Shown: piece after piece, positions 41,431 to 54,640 of the stretch
How positions within the stretch are numbered: position 1 is the stretch's first letter
How the letters are laid out: the number at the start of each line of letters is the position of its first letter
Source: Metridium senile
Lineage: Eukaryota; Cnidaria; Anthozoa; Actiniaria; Metridiidae
Direction: 5' to 3'
Length of the DNA: 64,000 nt
Assembly (NCBI GenBank): GCA_949775045.1
Contig: OX459100.1
Location: 4,836,136-4,900,135 of the forward strand
Program-made: the position numbers and the translations under genes
Notes under the pieces: generated by a model
Database searches by the model: none
What the model was told of the DNA's origin: nothing
Seen by the model: only the letters and a program-made list of their open reading frames with translations

Positions 41431-41846
41431 TAAGATTAACGACTGTGTAGTGGAATGTACTGACAACTGATGTACGTAGCTGATGAAGTTCAATATTTTG
41501 TATAACATATCATATGTTGTATAGCTATGCTTGCCTACACACACGACACCAACATCGTATTTGTGACTGTTGCAGCCAGAGTCAACATTTCCCCATCCAT
41601 TGTGAGTACAGCTGTGTAGTGAGGTCTCTGAGCCCTTACACTGCATGACGTTCAGCCAGACTTTACCCGACCCTCGTCCATACCACCAATATCCCACAGC
41701 TTTGGTAAATCCAAGTTGTCGACATACAACCTTGGCGTCTTTCATATCGCAGTTATCATAACACACTGTTCCCCATTGTTTATTGTGAAGGACTCGTACA
41801 ATACCAGCAACACCTGAACCTACTGTACCAGGTTCAAGTTGTATAT
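41428..41846 (-). CDS. S41: SRCR domain exon, type A, terminal, intact
   Basis: The closest usable acceptor is CCTAAG|ATATACAAC (41846), as in S31, because the usual one has become CCCC|ATGCC. DIQLEPGTVGSGVAG, YDNCDMKDAKVVCRQLGF, GYWWYGRGSGKVW and CNSHKYDVGVVCVG. Then KHSYTTYDMLYK... to TAA at 41428, a tail related to that of S6. Six canonical cysteines plus one extra (NCDM). The B exon S42 lies 2.4 kb upstream on the same strand. Confidence 0.75.
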
Positions 41847-41869
41847 CTTAGGCATGGGGAAAAAGGATT

Positions 41870-43098
41870 TATAACATAGATGGTATATAACGCACGCTGT
41901 GATTGGCTAGCATCTATGAACTAGATTTGGATATACCATAGATTTTTGCTCACGTCAATTTTCATGTCAACGCGAAAAACAATCTGATTTTCACCCAGCG
42001 TTTTTTTTCGTGTTTTACCCTTGTAAAAATAGATGAATTTCCTAATTTTTGCCTACAAAATGAACTTTTGGACTCTCAATCAAGTTCAGTAACAAACCAT
42101 CTATGAACTATCTCTTTTATAATATAGACGAAAGGAAAATGACCAAATTGGCATAAACATATTGATCTAAAAGTCCAGTCTCAAAATAAAACAAACTCTA
42201 AACAGTATCCAAAGAAAAAATGGCAGCCTTCACATGAAGTTTGATTTTGAAAAGCATCCACTCGGAGTAAATAAATTAGACAGCATGATGAAGGAAATTA
42301 GCAATGCTACCGAGTTGTCTCGTGTTTACACTAGCTAACCATTCCTTGATGCTTGAGTCGCCAAACGAGGCTTAATGGCTATCTCTGGCCAAAGATGTGT
42401 ACAAAGTTTAAGCCATTACAACACTCGACCATCGACTGCACTGCTTCATCATTGCAGCGAAGTCCTTTCAAGACGTCTCGAGCAAAGTCAGCCTTCCCCT
42501 CAACTTCCTCCAGTAGCAACGGCAGCTCAAAAGAATAATTGGCACCTTCATGAAGTCCAAGGAAGAGCTCCACAACATATCGACAATTGGTTCCTTGTTC
42601 AACAATTGCTCCTTTGAAAAGTTTGAATTTGTCTTTATCCTCAGCTAGTAAATAACTCAGTTTTAGTTTGAAAACTTACACTTTTGACATTGTCGAGTTT
42701 GTTTTAGAGACTGGACTTTTAGATCAATATGTTTAAGACAATTTGGGCATTTTCCTTTCATTATTTTGATGTAAAATGACTTGGCACTCGCTATTCATTG
42801 TGAATAGAATTGTAGTGCGTAACTTTAGGAGAATTTGTCATTTGGACAGACTTTATTTGAAATATAAAAACCTTTGTGTGTAGAAATACGTTGTCTATGT
42901 TATAAAAGAGATAGTTCATAGATAGCTGTGCGTATATCCAGTTCTACATGCACTTGGGAGGTTGCGTAAGCACTCAAAATAGCTAGAATGGCACTCCGCT
43001 TCGCGTCGTGCCACTCATTACGCTATTTTTCGTGCTTAGCAACCTCCCGCGTGCAAGTAGAACTGGATATACGCACGCTATCTATGAACTATCTCTTA
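41870..43098. mobile_element. Composite foldback region in the S42-S41 gap
   Basis: Nested inverted repeats. CATATTGATCTAAAAGTCCA (42165) pairs with TGGACTTTTAGATCAATATG (42712), extended over about 75 bp. ATCTATGAACTATCTCTT (42103) pairs with its complement at 42905 and recurs at 43082. A compact hairpin at 42905-43098 has arms CGTATATCCAGTTCTAC / GTAGAACTGGATATACG. Confidence 0.65.
42379..42672 (-). other. Unrecognised open frame inside the foldback
   Basis: About 97 codons open (LAEDKDKFKLFKGAIVEQG... to NGLNFVHIFGQR, TAG at 42381-42379) without an ATG. The residue composition (acidic, Leu-rich, several Cys, KADFARDVLKGLR) looks protein-like, but I do not recognise the family. It lies between the arms of the inverted repeat, so it could be a captured exon or a remnant of the element's own gene. 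Confidence 0.3.
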
Positions 43099-43771
43099 AA
43101 CATAATCTAATTAACTAAGAAATACTATTCCACATTTCAGTACGTCATTTGGATTTAGCTTTTATCAGGGTGATAAATGCGCTAATCGCATACTCAGTTT
43201 TAGCCAATCAGATTGCAGGATTTGCTAGTGATTACAAATTTAAAGTGGATTTGATGAACTTTGTCAGCCAGTGGAGTAACAGCTACATATTTTCGCTAAT
43301 TCAGTATACGTTGTCTTTGTAAAACAAATGCAGGCTCTGCCAATCTGAAACTAGAGTGAGTAGAATGTTTGACTGATTTGAAAAGCTAATGTTTCACTTT
43401 TAAAGATATGAGTTGACAAAATTTCACTAAATTCTTTTTGTTAGGCATACAGTACAATAGCATGATCAATAATGATGATCAGTGATGATGATGATGCGTC
43501 TTTATTTAATGAGGGTTTACATAGTTACTGGTTACCCAGTAGTTTTCACTATGGCCCTCCTCAATAGCTAGGAAGAGGGAATTCTGCACTATCAATCACT
43601 AAATATAATATGCTTTAATCTGTCTGAAAAATAACCTGATGTTATACAGCTGGTCATGTTACGACGCATGCAATCTTTCACACTGGGAGTGTTTACATAG
43701 CTAAAAATGACCGCCATAGCAGGTGCGCATACTATAGGAAACTTGTTCAGTTATATAGTACTTAGAAACTA

Positions 43772-44206
43772 CAGTAAAAACCCGCACATAAAACCACTAT
43801 TTTTCGAGGTTAGGCTAAAGTGGCTCTTATATAATTGGTATTTAGTGAGAAATTAGGCTAAGGTGGTTCTTAACTGGTTCTCATTTACAAAGCAAAAACT
43901 ATTTCCGTTTTTTTTTATGTTATATAAATTGTTATGTAGAAGCATCTGAATGATGAATGTATTCTCATTCAAAACTAACTAATAATACATTTGTGAAACA
44001 TTTTTCTTGCATTTATTTTAAATTTGGTCATATTCAGACTCAACTTATATTTTTTCAAATTACCAAATAGATCGTGAAACCTTTCATCAGTAAGAACCAG
44101 TCTAATTTTTTAGGCTAAAGTGGTTCTTTTTTTGACAGGCGCTTAAAAAGGAAATTTTAGCTTAGTGGTTCGTAATCCACTGGTTCTTATATGCTGGTTT
44201 TTACTG
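43772..44206. mobile_element. Tc1/mariner (pogo-like) nonautonomous element
   Basis: TA|CAGTAAAAACC at the left and GGTTTTTACTG|TA at the right. The interior has GGCTAAAGTGGTTCTT repeated in diverged forms. The TA duplication and CAGT start fit pogo/Tigger relatives. Confidence 0.7.
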
Positions 44207-44236
44207 TATATGAAACACATGTTGTATTATCATTTC

Positions 44237-44580
44237 TTACTGCCCTAATGACACCAGCATGACTGCATCCCACGTGTGATCGTTGCAGCCATAGGCAACC
44301 TTTCCCCATCCATTGTGAGTACAGCTGTGTAGTGAGGTCTCTGTGCCTTTACATCCCATGTTGTTCAGCCAGACTTTACCCGACCCTCGACCAAAGTACA
44401 TAGGTCCTATAGCTTTGGCAAAACCAAGTTGTCGACATGCAACCCTGGCGTCGTTCATATCCCAGTTACTATATGCATGACACACTGTTCCCCATTGGCT
44501 TTTGTGGTAGACTCGTACAATACCTGAAACAGCTAAACCCGTTGTACCAGGTTCAAGTTGTATGTTATCTTGAGGTGGAC
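44237..44580 (-). CDS. S42: SRCR domain exon, type B, terminal
   Basis: Acceptor TTTTACAG|GTCCACC at 44580. [64 protein letters not shown] and YGCNDHTWDA. The frame then continues VMLVSLGQ to a stop at 44239-44237, without the last cysteine. It is the rightmost SRCR exon in the window. Confidence 0.75.
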
Positions 44581-46165
44581 CTGTAAAACAATAACGCTAA
44601 AACATCATGAATGATAATAACCTATTGCACTGTACGAAATTTTTTTAATAGTTATATTCTTACAATTATATTCATTTGCGTGTTGGAATGCCAGTCGGCA
44701 ATGAATCGCGCGCGTTTGAAACAGGAAGCACACACAATGCCCTCTTGGATAGCGTATTCCCAGTGTCCATGTCATACACTAACTTCTTATATCAATGAAG
44801 TAAATAGTTTAATTAATTTCCAAACGTTTCCCTCCAGTTATAAATTCCTATTAATTCCAGAAATGCTCTTTTTATCTTTGGGCTCCCTGTGGTAGAGCGT
44901 ATCATGCTTTGCGGGAATGATGATCATAATTCAAAATGGTGGATCGAGGTTGTGTTTTGCACATGGTTTCAAAAAACAGCTTTTTGGTAAGCGAAAACGT
45001 TTTGCAATGACTATTTTACGATATTTTCTCAAACCTTAAGTGCATTACATCTTTTACAGCTTATTTGGAGAAGTTGTCATGTATTCTAAAGGTTTAAATT
45101 TTGATGTTTTTCTTTCTAGTACGGCCGTAAAGAAATATGAAAAAACAAGATTGTTATCAAGCTGCGTTTGTATAAATTGAGGTATTCAAAGTATTCTGTG
45201 GGACTGCAAAGGACGGTAAGAATGTCAGTAATTGTTGTAGGCTTGATAGAGATTGGTATGCCGCAGAAAATGTCCGCATAATAATAATAATGTTGATAAT
45301 TTATGCAAACTTAATTAGCATATTTTGGATCAGTTCATTGCCAAAAGTATACCCCTATTGTTCCGTTCAAGATAACATGGGGAGGGGGATAGTATGGCGG
45401 TTTTTTATTTGCTACATAATTTGAATAAGTCAAAAGTCAATAAGAACAATGAAACCTTTTGTTGGTTAAAAAATGGAAAGTTAGCTAAAATGCAGGGGTT
45501 TTGTTTCGCTTTAAGACAAGGCAAAATGTACAATGGTACCCCAATGGCCTTTGTGACCTCACTATAGTGTCAACACCATCATAATGCTAATAGAACATAA
45601 ATAAAGATCAAGGCAAATGTAATCAGCCAAGTGTGCACGCACAATCAATGGTCAGGTTTTTGTTGTTTTACATTTCACGAACGCTTAGAAGTCAGTTTTT
45701 GAAATTTGAAAAAGGCACTTTATTTATAAGAAACATTTCTGTGTAGTGTAAATGTCCTGAAGAACTTACTAGAATGAAGTTTTTCTAAAGAAAATTTGAG
45801 CTATTTGTTCTATAACACAAATCACTTTATTGATAAAGCTTGAAATATTTACGAGAGTATGTGATTTGATCAAATCAAAATAGACAGTTTTTTATTTCAA
45901 GAACTTTTGTCTATGTTATAAAAGCAATGGTCAATGCTTTAGCTGTGTGTAAATCTATTGATTGATGCACTTGGATAGTTGGGAGTGAACTCAGGTAGAT
46001 ATATTTACGCACGCTAAGCATTGACCTTTCATTAATTTGAATATATGCATTATTATTTCAAAAATAATTTCCACTCACTTTTAAAGAAAAAAATATATAT
46101 TTCTTAATTTTATAGAGATCCATAAAATGTTGCAGTTGTAATAATAATTGAACAATTTATTAATA
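44581..46165. other. Gene-free region
   Basis: No SRCR similarity and no plausible gene. A decayed foldback around 45915-46030 has arms AATGGTCAATGCTTTAGC / GCTAAGCATTGACC. Confidence 0.45.
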
Positions 46166-46342
46166 CAGTGGTACCTCTATTAGACGGTCACCCATTAAGC
46201 AGTCACCCTCTATTAGGCGGCCACAATACAAAGTCCCAAATTTTTTCGTATACCTATTCTATACCTCTATTCAGTGGCCAACCCCTATTAAGTGGCTTAT
46301 CCGGAAAGTCCCAAGGGTGACTGCTTGATAGAGGTATCACTA
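46166..46342. mobile_element. pogo/Tigger-like MITE, 177 bp
   Basis: TA|CAGTGGTACCTCTATTA at the left and TGATAGAGGTATCACTA|TA at the right. The interior repeats CCTCTATTARGYGGYCA. The CAGTGGTACCTC end is typical of pogo/Tigger elements. Confidence 0.7.
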
Positions 46343-46621
46343 TAGTCCAAAGTTATCAAAAAATCAGCATGTGTGATACCATTGTATTTTACAATCATCA
46401 TTCTATTGCATGTTTGTTGACAAAATGATTTTGAGCATTTTAAAGATACTTGAATCTTTAATCAAAGGTTTTCATCAGTAAAATATAATTGTGATATAAT
46501 ATAAGCCTAGTTTTTATGTTATGATACTTAAAAAGGGAGTCAAGTTTACAGGTTGTGCTGGAATCTCTTGATTGTACTGTAAATCATAGGATAACATAAC
46601 CTATACTTTTATTATATAGGT

Positions 46622-46835
46622 AATTTGTAACACCGTAAAAAAAAATGTTGACTGACATTTCTAGCATATAATTATTAGCCCTTCGTTAGAGTAATCAAAA
46701 ACGTCAATAAAGTTAAGTCAACATTTTTTACAGTGTCACAAATTTCATTATATTACCAATCATTTATATCAAACACCAACGCAGCCTATACTAGTTTACA
46801 CGCTAGTTTCCATTTATACTTTTATTACATACATG
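46622..46835. repeat. MITE-like repeat plus copy of the SRCR 5' flank
   Basis: TTTGTAACACCGTAAAAAA pairs with TTTTTTACAGTGTCACAAA (46622-46744). The next ~90 bp (AAACACCAACGCAGCCTATA) match 20975-21060, just upstream of S19. So a piece of SRCR flank, or a shared repeat, exists outside the cluster. Confidence 0.5.
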
Positions 46836-47612
46836 TATGTCTATTTCTCATTAGATGCAAAAAAAATAACTGTTAAGTCTATACCCTGGAAACAAGAGAA
46901 AGTATTTTTCAGAAGGTTCTTTAAGTACAAAATTATATAAAGCAGAAAGTGATTTCATGTACATGTGCATTATAAGATATTGTATTTTCATAGTTCAATA
47001 GAAGAATCAATCATTTATTTCTATTGCACTTTTTTCACAAAATTTAAAAATATTGCGCACATCTGTCTAAGATGAACTATAGTCTAACAAACGGTTTTTT
47101 ACACTATTTCAGTATTTTATAATAATCGCCTTGTAACCTTCTTTGAAACACTCTTATAGTGTACTAAATAACTAGTATGGTGGTCCATTACAAATCACAT
47201 TTTGGATTAGAAATATCAACTATATAAAATATGTGCTTAGCCCTAGTACAAAACTTCTATCTTAGCAGTTAGTGTTTACTATTTTTAGTTTCGTTATAAT
47301 TATGTCATGAAATTTTCTCTGACGTAAGGCATTTGTTTTTTTAACTTGTGGAGATATTGTCAACTTTTCACCTTTTTCATATCGAGCAAGAGACTGGGTA
47401 CAAGTGTGAAAAACTAATTTGATTATGGTTCCAGAAAAAATACCCCTGTCTCATGGGAGAGAAACTAAATATAAGCTTATTGACAAATTTCAGAATGTTT
47501 GGCTAAATTATTAAATAGAAAAGAAATTATGAGCATCCAAACTCTGCCAAAATTATAGAGAAATGTATGGTGTCCTTCCAAAACATCCTTCCAAACCATA
47601 CATTCTTTGTAT
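46836..47612. other. Gene-free AT-rich DNA
   Basis: Nothing recognised. Confidence 0.4.
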
Positions 47613-47616
47613 TTAA

Positions 47617-48604
47617 CCCTTTGACTACTACGGCGCCCGAAACCGCCCGTAAAAAACGACCTTGCTTTGAAAAATTCTAACTTTTTTAAACAAGCCAAAT
47701 TTTCCCAGCCGTTTGAATGTTAGTAAGCACTAGGAAGTTTTTCAAATTTTCATAGCATGTCAGTCAAAAGAAATAAGCAATTTTAGCACAAAAATTCCAT
47801 ATGAACTTTAGGAAAGTCAAAAATGACCGTTTTTGCCTTATTTTTCAATAGTGAAAATCACACTTTTTTTACCTTGGATTTTGTATCGAAAAAAATCGTT
47901 TTTAGACGAAAAGGCCGTTTTCACAACAAAATTCAGTCCTTGTGCTATAGCTATGGCAAGTTTTTTCACTTTTTTTCACTTCACGAACTGAGCTGCGGTC
48001 GTTTGATTACGGCCATTTTGATACGCACGTGTTTTCAAGTATTTACGACTGCAAAGCATTGTGGGTAACCATGACAATTTTCCACATGGAGTACTCCCCA
48101 CCGTCCTTTTATAATTTTTTTATAAGTCTAGGGTCACCTCGGTTTTCTGCCAAAATTTTGCACTTGTTGTGTTCCTCTATCATCACAACTTCGATAAATA
48201 ACCGCAGCAGGTCCGAGAATTTGCCTTTAGTCGAACTCCAAACCGAATGAACCAAACATCGATCATTTTTTGCTGACAAAGTGAGATTCCTCGCTGATTT
48301 CTTCCAGAAAGTGAGCTCTTTGCTACCTTGAAGCTTAATGATGCTCTTCCAGTAGTGACTAAAGGCAAAATATGACCCTAATTTTAATGAAATTCCGATT
48401 TAAGACAACTTTGAGCCAGTGTAAATATCCAACGTCTGCTTTCAAACGATCTAAAAGTCATGTGGCCTGAGAACTTGAGCCCCTGAGATTACAAAACAGC
48501 AGCACTTTCCATGGTAACGCCAAATATGGAGTCAAGAAATCCTACAGATCGTTTATATCCAGAAAATCGCTCAAAAATGTCAAAAAAGCCCAGTAGTCAA
48601 AGGG
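47617..48604. mobile_element. piggyBac-like nonautonomous element, second member
   Basis: TTAA|CCCTTTGACTACTACGGC at the left and CCCAGTAGTCAAAGGG|TTAA at the right (TTAA 47613-47616 and 48605-48608). Same CCCTTTG terminus as 2149-3158 and similar size, no transposase. Small open frames inside have no recognisable domains. Confidence 0.7.
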
Positions 48605-48874
48605 TTAAAAGAAAGAAAAAATGCCATAATTTCGTTACAATTTGCACAAACTTGTTCCAACTTTCAATTCTTACAGATTTGTATTTGTTCTTTCCTGTGA
48701 AGGGATTTATTTTTGAATTAAATTAATTTTGAGAAACTTGGTTCCAGTCCCTTGCTTGATTTGGAAAAGGCTAATTAGGCAAATAGAAAGAAAGAAAGAA
48801 AAGAAAGGTATACATACTAAAACTCAGTAAAATATCATCTTTGTTTGAATAGTATTGCTGACATTCAATAAAAT

Positions 48875-49040
48875 AGAGTGGGAACAATAGAAAGGAATAG
48901 GATGGAATAGGATGGAATAGCATAGAACAATACAGAATGGAATGGGGAAAAATTAATGGTATACTAGCATAACATAGAATAGGATAGGATGGGATATATA
49001 AAATTATTATAGAATAAAATAGAATTGAATGAATAATTAT
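48875..49040. repeat. GGAATA/GGATA microsatellite
   Basis: Imperfect repeats of GGAATA and AGGATA, preceded by an AGAAAG run at 48787. Confidence 0.8.
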
Positions 49041-49489
49041 TTTTTGTACTTTGAGTTTTCACTTTGACGAGAGGCTACCCATGCAGCCAAGAACAGTAAT
49101 CATTCAAATCAAGCACCATATATCTCAGTTTGGTGTAAAATTTAGAATATAATAGTAGAAGGTGTAGTGAAATATAATTGGAATGATGGGGCGCTGTCCA
49201 TATATATCTCAGTAGGATAGGATGTGATAGCACGTAATTAAATACTTTGCTTATTTGTTGTTAAAAAAAAATATTTTTAACACATTTGAAGTATAAAATT
49301 TTTTCATCAATAAATATAAACATGTGTTTCAGTTATAAAAAAGCTCAACAATTTTTATAATATTTAACCCACATTAAACCCTAAACCCAAATGTGCAAAT
49401 TATTGTATTGAAGTTGTATTATATGAAAAAATATCAAAAGTTTCTATATGCATTTAAAATATATTTATTGGGTCATGTGAGCATGTCTA

Positions 49490-51130
49490 TCAAAAGATGC
49501 AAATGATGATGATGATTGCAGTCTTGAGGATGGACATTGCTCTTGATCAAATGTTACTGCCAATCTATATCAATGGAAAGAAAAATCAATCCACAAAAGG
49601 AGATCAGAAAGAAAACAAATATGGACTGATCATTGGCATAGAACTGTCACAGTATTCTTGCAAAGAAGTCAATATTTAATGGTGATTACATATATGATGT
49701 TGAGCATGAACAATCATGATTTCAAGTTTATAATAAGACAAACTTGAGAATAATCATGTCACAAACAATGCAAAAAATTATTATCTGGTTATTCTCATAC
49801 AGTTTTCGCAACATCCTGTTGATGAAGCAAGAAGTGATAAACGATGAATCTTGAGGACGGGCAGTGCTTATATAAAACATGATTACCAGCTTATATCTAA
49901 TAAATATGAAGAAAATATTATGTCACAAACATTACAAAATGAAACTATATTTACTGGTAATCCTCATACAACTTTCTCAACATCAAGGCAAAGAGACAAA
50001 GAATGATGAATGTTACATGGGGATGGACAATGCTTTTACACAGTATAAAACATGATTACCACCTTATACAGTATATCAATACAAAGAAAATATCTTGCAA
50101 CATTAGCATCTCTAGAAGAAAACAACAAACATTGCTGCAAAAAGAACATCAATTTACTTCTAATCAATAATAAGTTGAACAATTAATACAATCAGTCCAC
50201 AAAAACAGCAAAGAGAAAAGCAGTGCATAAAAAATACTTTCTAGACTGATAATCTTCATGATCATTCCCATCAAAAGATGCAAAATTATGTTTGGGCAAT
50301 CTATTATCAATCTTGGGCAATCTATTATTAATCTTGGGCATGTATAATCTAATCTTGGGCAACACTTTAAATTTTAAACATAATTGAAAAAATTTGCTGC
50401 AATGAAACAAGAATACTGGAACAAATTGTGCACTAAAAAATTCTGGAATTGTCACCTTATGAATCATGGTTTTGATGTCAGGATGTATGTATCTTATTGT
50501 AAATACCAAATAGAAGGACAAATCAAGAAAAATGGACACTGTCAATATGAACATGTTCAATATTATACCATCAACAGCTTCAACAACATCTTCAGCAACA
50601 ACAGCATGGTAACAGCAACATTTCAAAATATCAGTCAAACATATTGGCATCTAAAATTATGAAATAGTATGAGCAAATAGACACTGTTTCATATGGTTAA
50701 TGCATATGATCAACCGCAACAAGAAGAGCAACACATGAACAAAACCTTATTAATCAAATGTTATCAACAACAGCAACCCAACATTTCAAAATATCAGTCA
50801 AAAATATTGACATCAAAATAAATTATTATGAGCAAAATAGACACTATTTCATATGGCTAATGCATATGATCAACCGCAACAAGAAGAGCAACACATGAAC
50901 ATAACCTTAATCATCATCAACAACAGCAAACCAACATTTCAAAATGTCAGTCAAAAATGTTGACATCAAAATAGATTATTATGAGCAAAATAGACTCTGT
51001 TTCATATGGATAATGCACATCATCAACTGCAAGAACAATAACAATAAATGAACAAAACGTTGATCATGTTCAACAACAATAACCCAACATTCAAAGATAT
51101 CAGTCTACATTATCAGCGTCCATGCAATAA
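49490..51130. repeat. Degenerate minisatellite, ~155-190 bp units
   Basis: CAACATTTCAAAATATCAGTC-like blocks recur near 50619, 50781, 50935 and 51088. TTGAGGAYGGRCARTGCT-like blocks recur near 49531, 49852 and 50018. A/T and AAC rich; open frames here are by-products. Confidence 0.65.
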
Positions 51131-51689
51131 TATTTTTATGAGTGAAATGAAGATCTCAACACATCACTTTTGATTGATCTACATGATTGAATAGCAAAAA
51201 CAGCAACATTGTTATCAACATGAGCTAAAGAACAATACAATCATTTCAACTCTATGAGTTTATCAACATCAAACAATAACTACCACTAACGAGGTGATCA
51301 TTGTAATGTCACAATGATGTACATATCAATGACAACGCCAACCGGTGGAGAAACATCATCGCAACTAAAGCAATCCAACAATCAACTCTCAATTATAGTG
51401 ATATCTCAATTATAGCGATATCAAACAATACTATCACTATCACGGTGAGCATTGTAATGTAACAATGGTCAATCTACATCAACAACAACGCTAACCAATC
51501 ATTTCACAGATGTGTCTGTTCCCCAATGTCCAGGTTGCTGACAGTCGAGTTGTTTCACTAACGTGCCAAAACCAGCCCACCCTCTGTTCAAATCAATCAG
51601 TTTGCCGACACCCGGAAATCCTATGGAGAAACCTCGCAACAAAAGCAATCCAACATTCAACTCTCAATTACATCAGCCGAGGGTGAACA

Positions 51690-54640
51690 TTATAATGTAT
51701 GGATGATGTACAACAACAACAGCAGCATAATCATCATCACAACAAAAACAATCCATCATTCAACTCTACGATTAAAGCGATATCCAACAATACTATTCAG
51801 ACTAGTAAGGTGAACATAATGTATGGGTGATCTAAAACAACAACAGCAGCAACATGATCATCATCACAACAAAAACAATCCATCATTCAACTCTACAATT
51901 AAAGAGATATCAAACAATACTATCATTAGTAAAGTGAACATTATAATGTATGGATGATCTAGAACAACAGCAGCATGATCATCATTGCAACAAAAGCAAT
52001 TCATCATTTAACTCTACAGTTATAGCAATATCAACTACTATCAATATCAGGGTGAACATTATAATGTATGGATGCATGGTCAATCTACATCTACAACAAC
52101 AGCAGCATGATCATCACCGCAACCAAAGCAAACCAACATTCAACTCTACGAGTGAAGCGATATCAAACATTACTATCCTTAGTAAGGTGAACTGTATGGT
52201 TGATGTACATCATCAACAACAGCAGCATGATCATCACCGCAACCAAAGCAAACCAACATTCAACTCTACGAGTGAAGCGATATCAAACATTACTATCCTT
52301 AGTAAGGTGAACTGTATGGTTGATGTACATCATCAACAACAGCAGCATGATCATCACCGCAACAAAAGCAAACCAACATTCAACTCTACGAGTGAAGCGA
52401 TATCAAACATTACTATCCTTAGTAAGGTGAACTGTATGGTTGATGTACATCATCAACAACAGCAGCATGATCATCACCGCAACCAAAGCAAACCAACATT
52501 CAACTCTACGAGTGAAGCCATATCAAACATTACTATCCTTAGTAAGGTGAACTGTATGGTTGATGTACATCATCAACAACAGCAGCATGATCATCACCGC
52601 AACAAAAGCAAACCAACATTCAACTCTACGAGTGAAGCGATATCAAACATTACTATCCTTAGTAAGGTGAACATTATAATGTTTGGATGATGAACATCAA
52701 CAACAACAGCAGCATGATCATCACCGCAACAAAAGCAAACCAACATTCAACTCTAAGAGTGAAGCGATATCAAACATTACTATCCTTAGTAAGGTGAACA
52801 TTATAATGTATGCATGATCTACAACAACAACAACAGCAGCATGATCATCATTGCAACAAAAGCAATTCATCATTTAACTCTACAGTTATAGCAATATCAA
52901 CTACTATCAATATCAGGGTGAACATTATAATGTATGGATGCATGATCTACATCTACAACAGCAGCAGCATGATCATCATCACAATAAAAACAATCCAACA
53001 TTCAACTCTACGATTAAAGTGATATCCAACAATACTAGATCATCAGCAAGGTGAACATTATAATGTATGGGTGATCTACATCTACAACAGCAGCAGCATG
53101 ATCATCATCACAATAAAAAAAAAATCCAACAATCAACTCTACGATTAAAGTGATATCCAACAATACTAGATCATCAGCAAGGTGAACATTATAATGTATG
53201 GGTGATCTACATCTACAAGCAGCAGCATGATCATCATCACAATAAAAAAAAAATCCAACAATCAACTCTACGATTAAAGTGATATCCAACAATACTAGAT
53301 CATCAGCAAGGTGAACATTATAATGTATGGGTGATCTACATCTACAAGCAGCAGCATGATCATCATCACAACAAAAACAATGCAACATTCAACTGTACGA
53401 TTAAAACAATATCAAACAATACTATTATTAGCAAAGTGAACATTATAAATCAACAACAACACCAGCATGATCATCACCTCAACCAAAGCAAACCAACATT
53501 CAACTCTACGAGTGAAGCGATATCAAACATTAATATCCTTAGTAAGGTCAACATTATAATGTATGGTTGATCTACATCAACAACAACAACAGCATGATCA
53601 TCACCTCAACAAAAGCAAACCAACATTCAACTCTACGAGTGAAGCAATATCAAACATTACTATCCTTAGTAAGGTGAACATTATAATACATGTATGGCTG
53701 ATCTACATCAACAACAACAACAGCATGATCATCACCGCAACAAAAGCAATCCAACATTCAACTCTAAAAGTGAAGCGATATCCGGCAAACATTACTATCC
53801 TTAGTAAGGTGAACATTATAATGTTTGGATGATCTACTTCTACAACAACAGCAGCATGATCATCACCGCAACATAAGCAATCCAACATTCAAATTTACGA
53901 TTAAAGCGATATCAAGCAATACCATCATTAGCAAAGTGAACATTATAATGTGTGGTTGATCTACATCTACAACAACAGCAGCATGGTCATCACAGCAGCA
54001 AAAGAAATCCATCATTCAACTCTACCATTAAAGCGTGATATCCAACAATGCTATCATTAGCAAGGTGAACATTATAATGTATGGATGATCTACATCTACA
54101 ACAGCAGCAGCATGATCATCACAGTCAGCAGCAAAAGCTATCCAACATTCAACTCTACAATTAAAGCGATATCAAACAATACTATCATTAGCAAGGTGAA
54201 CATTATGAAGCAATGATCTACATCTACAACAACAGCAGCATGATCATCACTGCAGCAAAAGCAATCCAACATTCAACTGAACGAGTGAAGCGATATCAAA
54301 CATTACTATCATTAGCAAAGTGAACATTATGAAGCAATGGTCTACATCTACAACTACAACAGCAGCATGATCATCACTGCAGCAAAAGCAATCCAACATT
54401 CAACTGTACGAGTGAAGCGATATCAAACATTACTATCATTAGTAAGGTGAACATTATAATGTAGCAATGATCTACAATAGCAGCAGCATGATCATCATCA
54501 CAACAAAAGCAAACCATCATTCAACTCTATGATAATATTATAGCGATATCAAACAATATTATTAAATAACAAAGTGAACATTATAATGTACATGGTTGAT
54601 CTACATCTACAAAAACAGCAGTAGCATGAGCATCAATGCA
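51690..54640. repeat. Minisatellite, ~117-130 bp units
   Basis: More than 20 diverged units of the form CAACAGCAGCATGATCATCA ... CAACATTCAACTCTAC ... AGTAAGGTGAACATTATAATG. Unit length varies, and many units break any common reading frame. Confidence 0.85.
52085..52690. repeat. Homogeneous core: five 120-bp units
   Basis: Units from 52085 repeat at exactly 120 bp with one or two differences each. Because 120 is divisible by 3, a 246-codon frame stays open (51950-52690) and reads HHQQQQHDHHRN then KPTFNSTSEAISNITILSKV repeatedly. It has no signal peptide or domain. I regard it as non-coding. Confidence 0.85.

Noticed and set aside
49375..49390. Telomere-like repeat (AACCCTAAACCC)
   Set aside because: Only about two units, no array.
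51950..52690. 246-residue Gln/His/Asn-rich protein
   Set aside because: The frame exists only because the satellite unit is 120 bp; neighbouring units of other lengths break it and there is no gene context.
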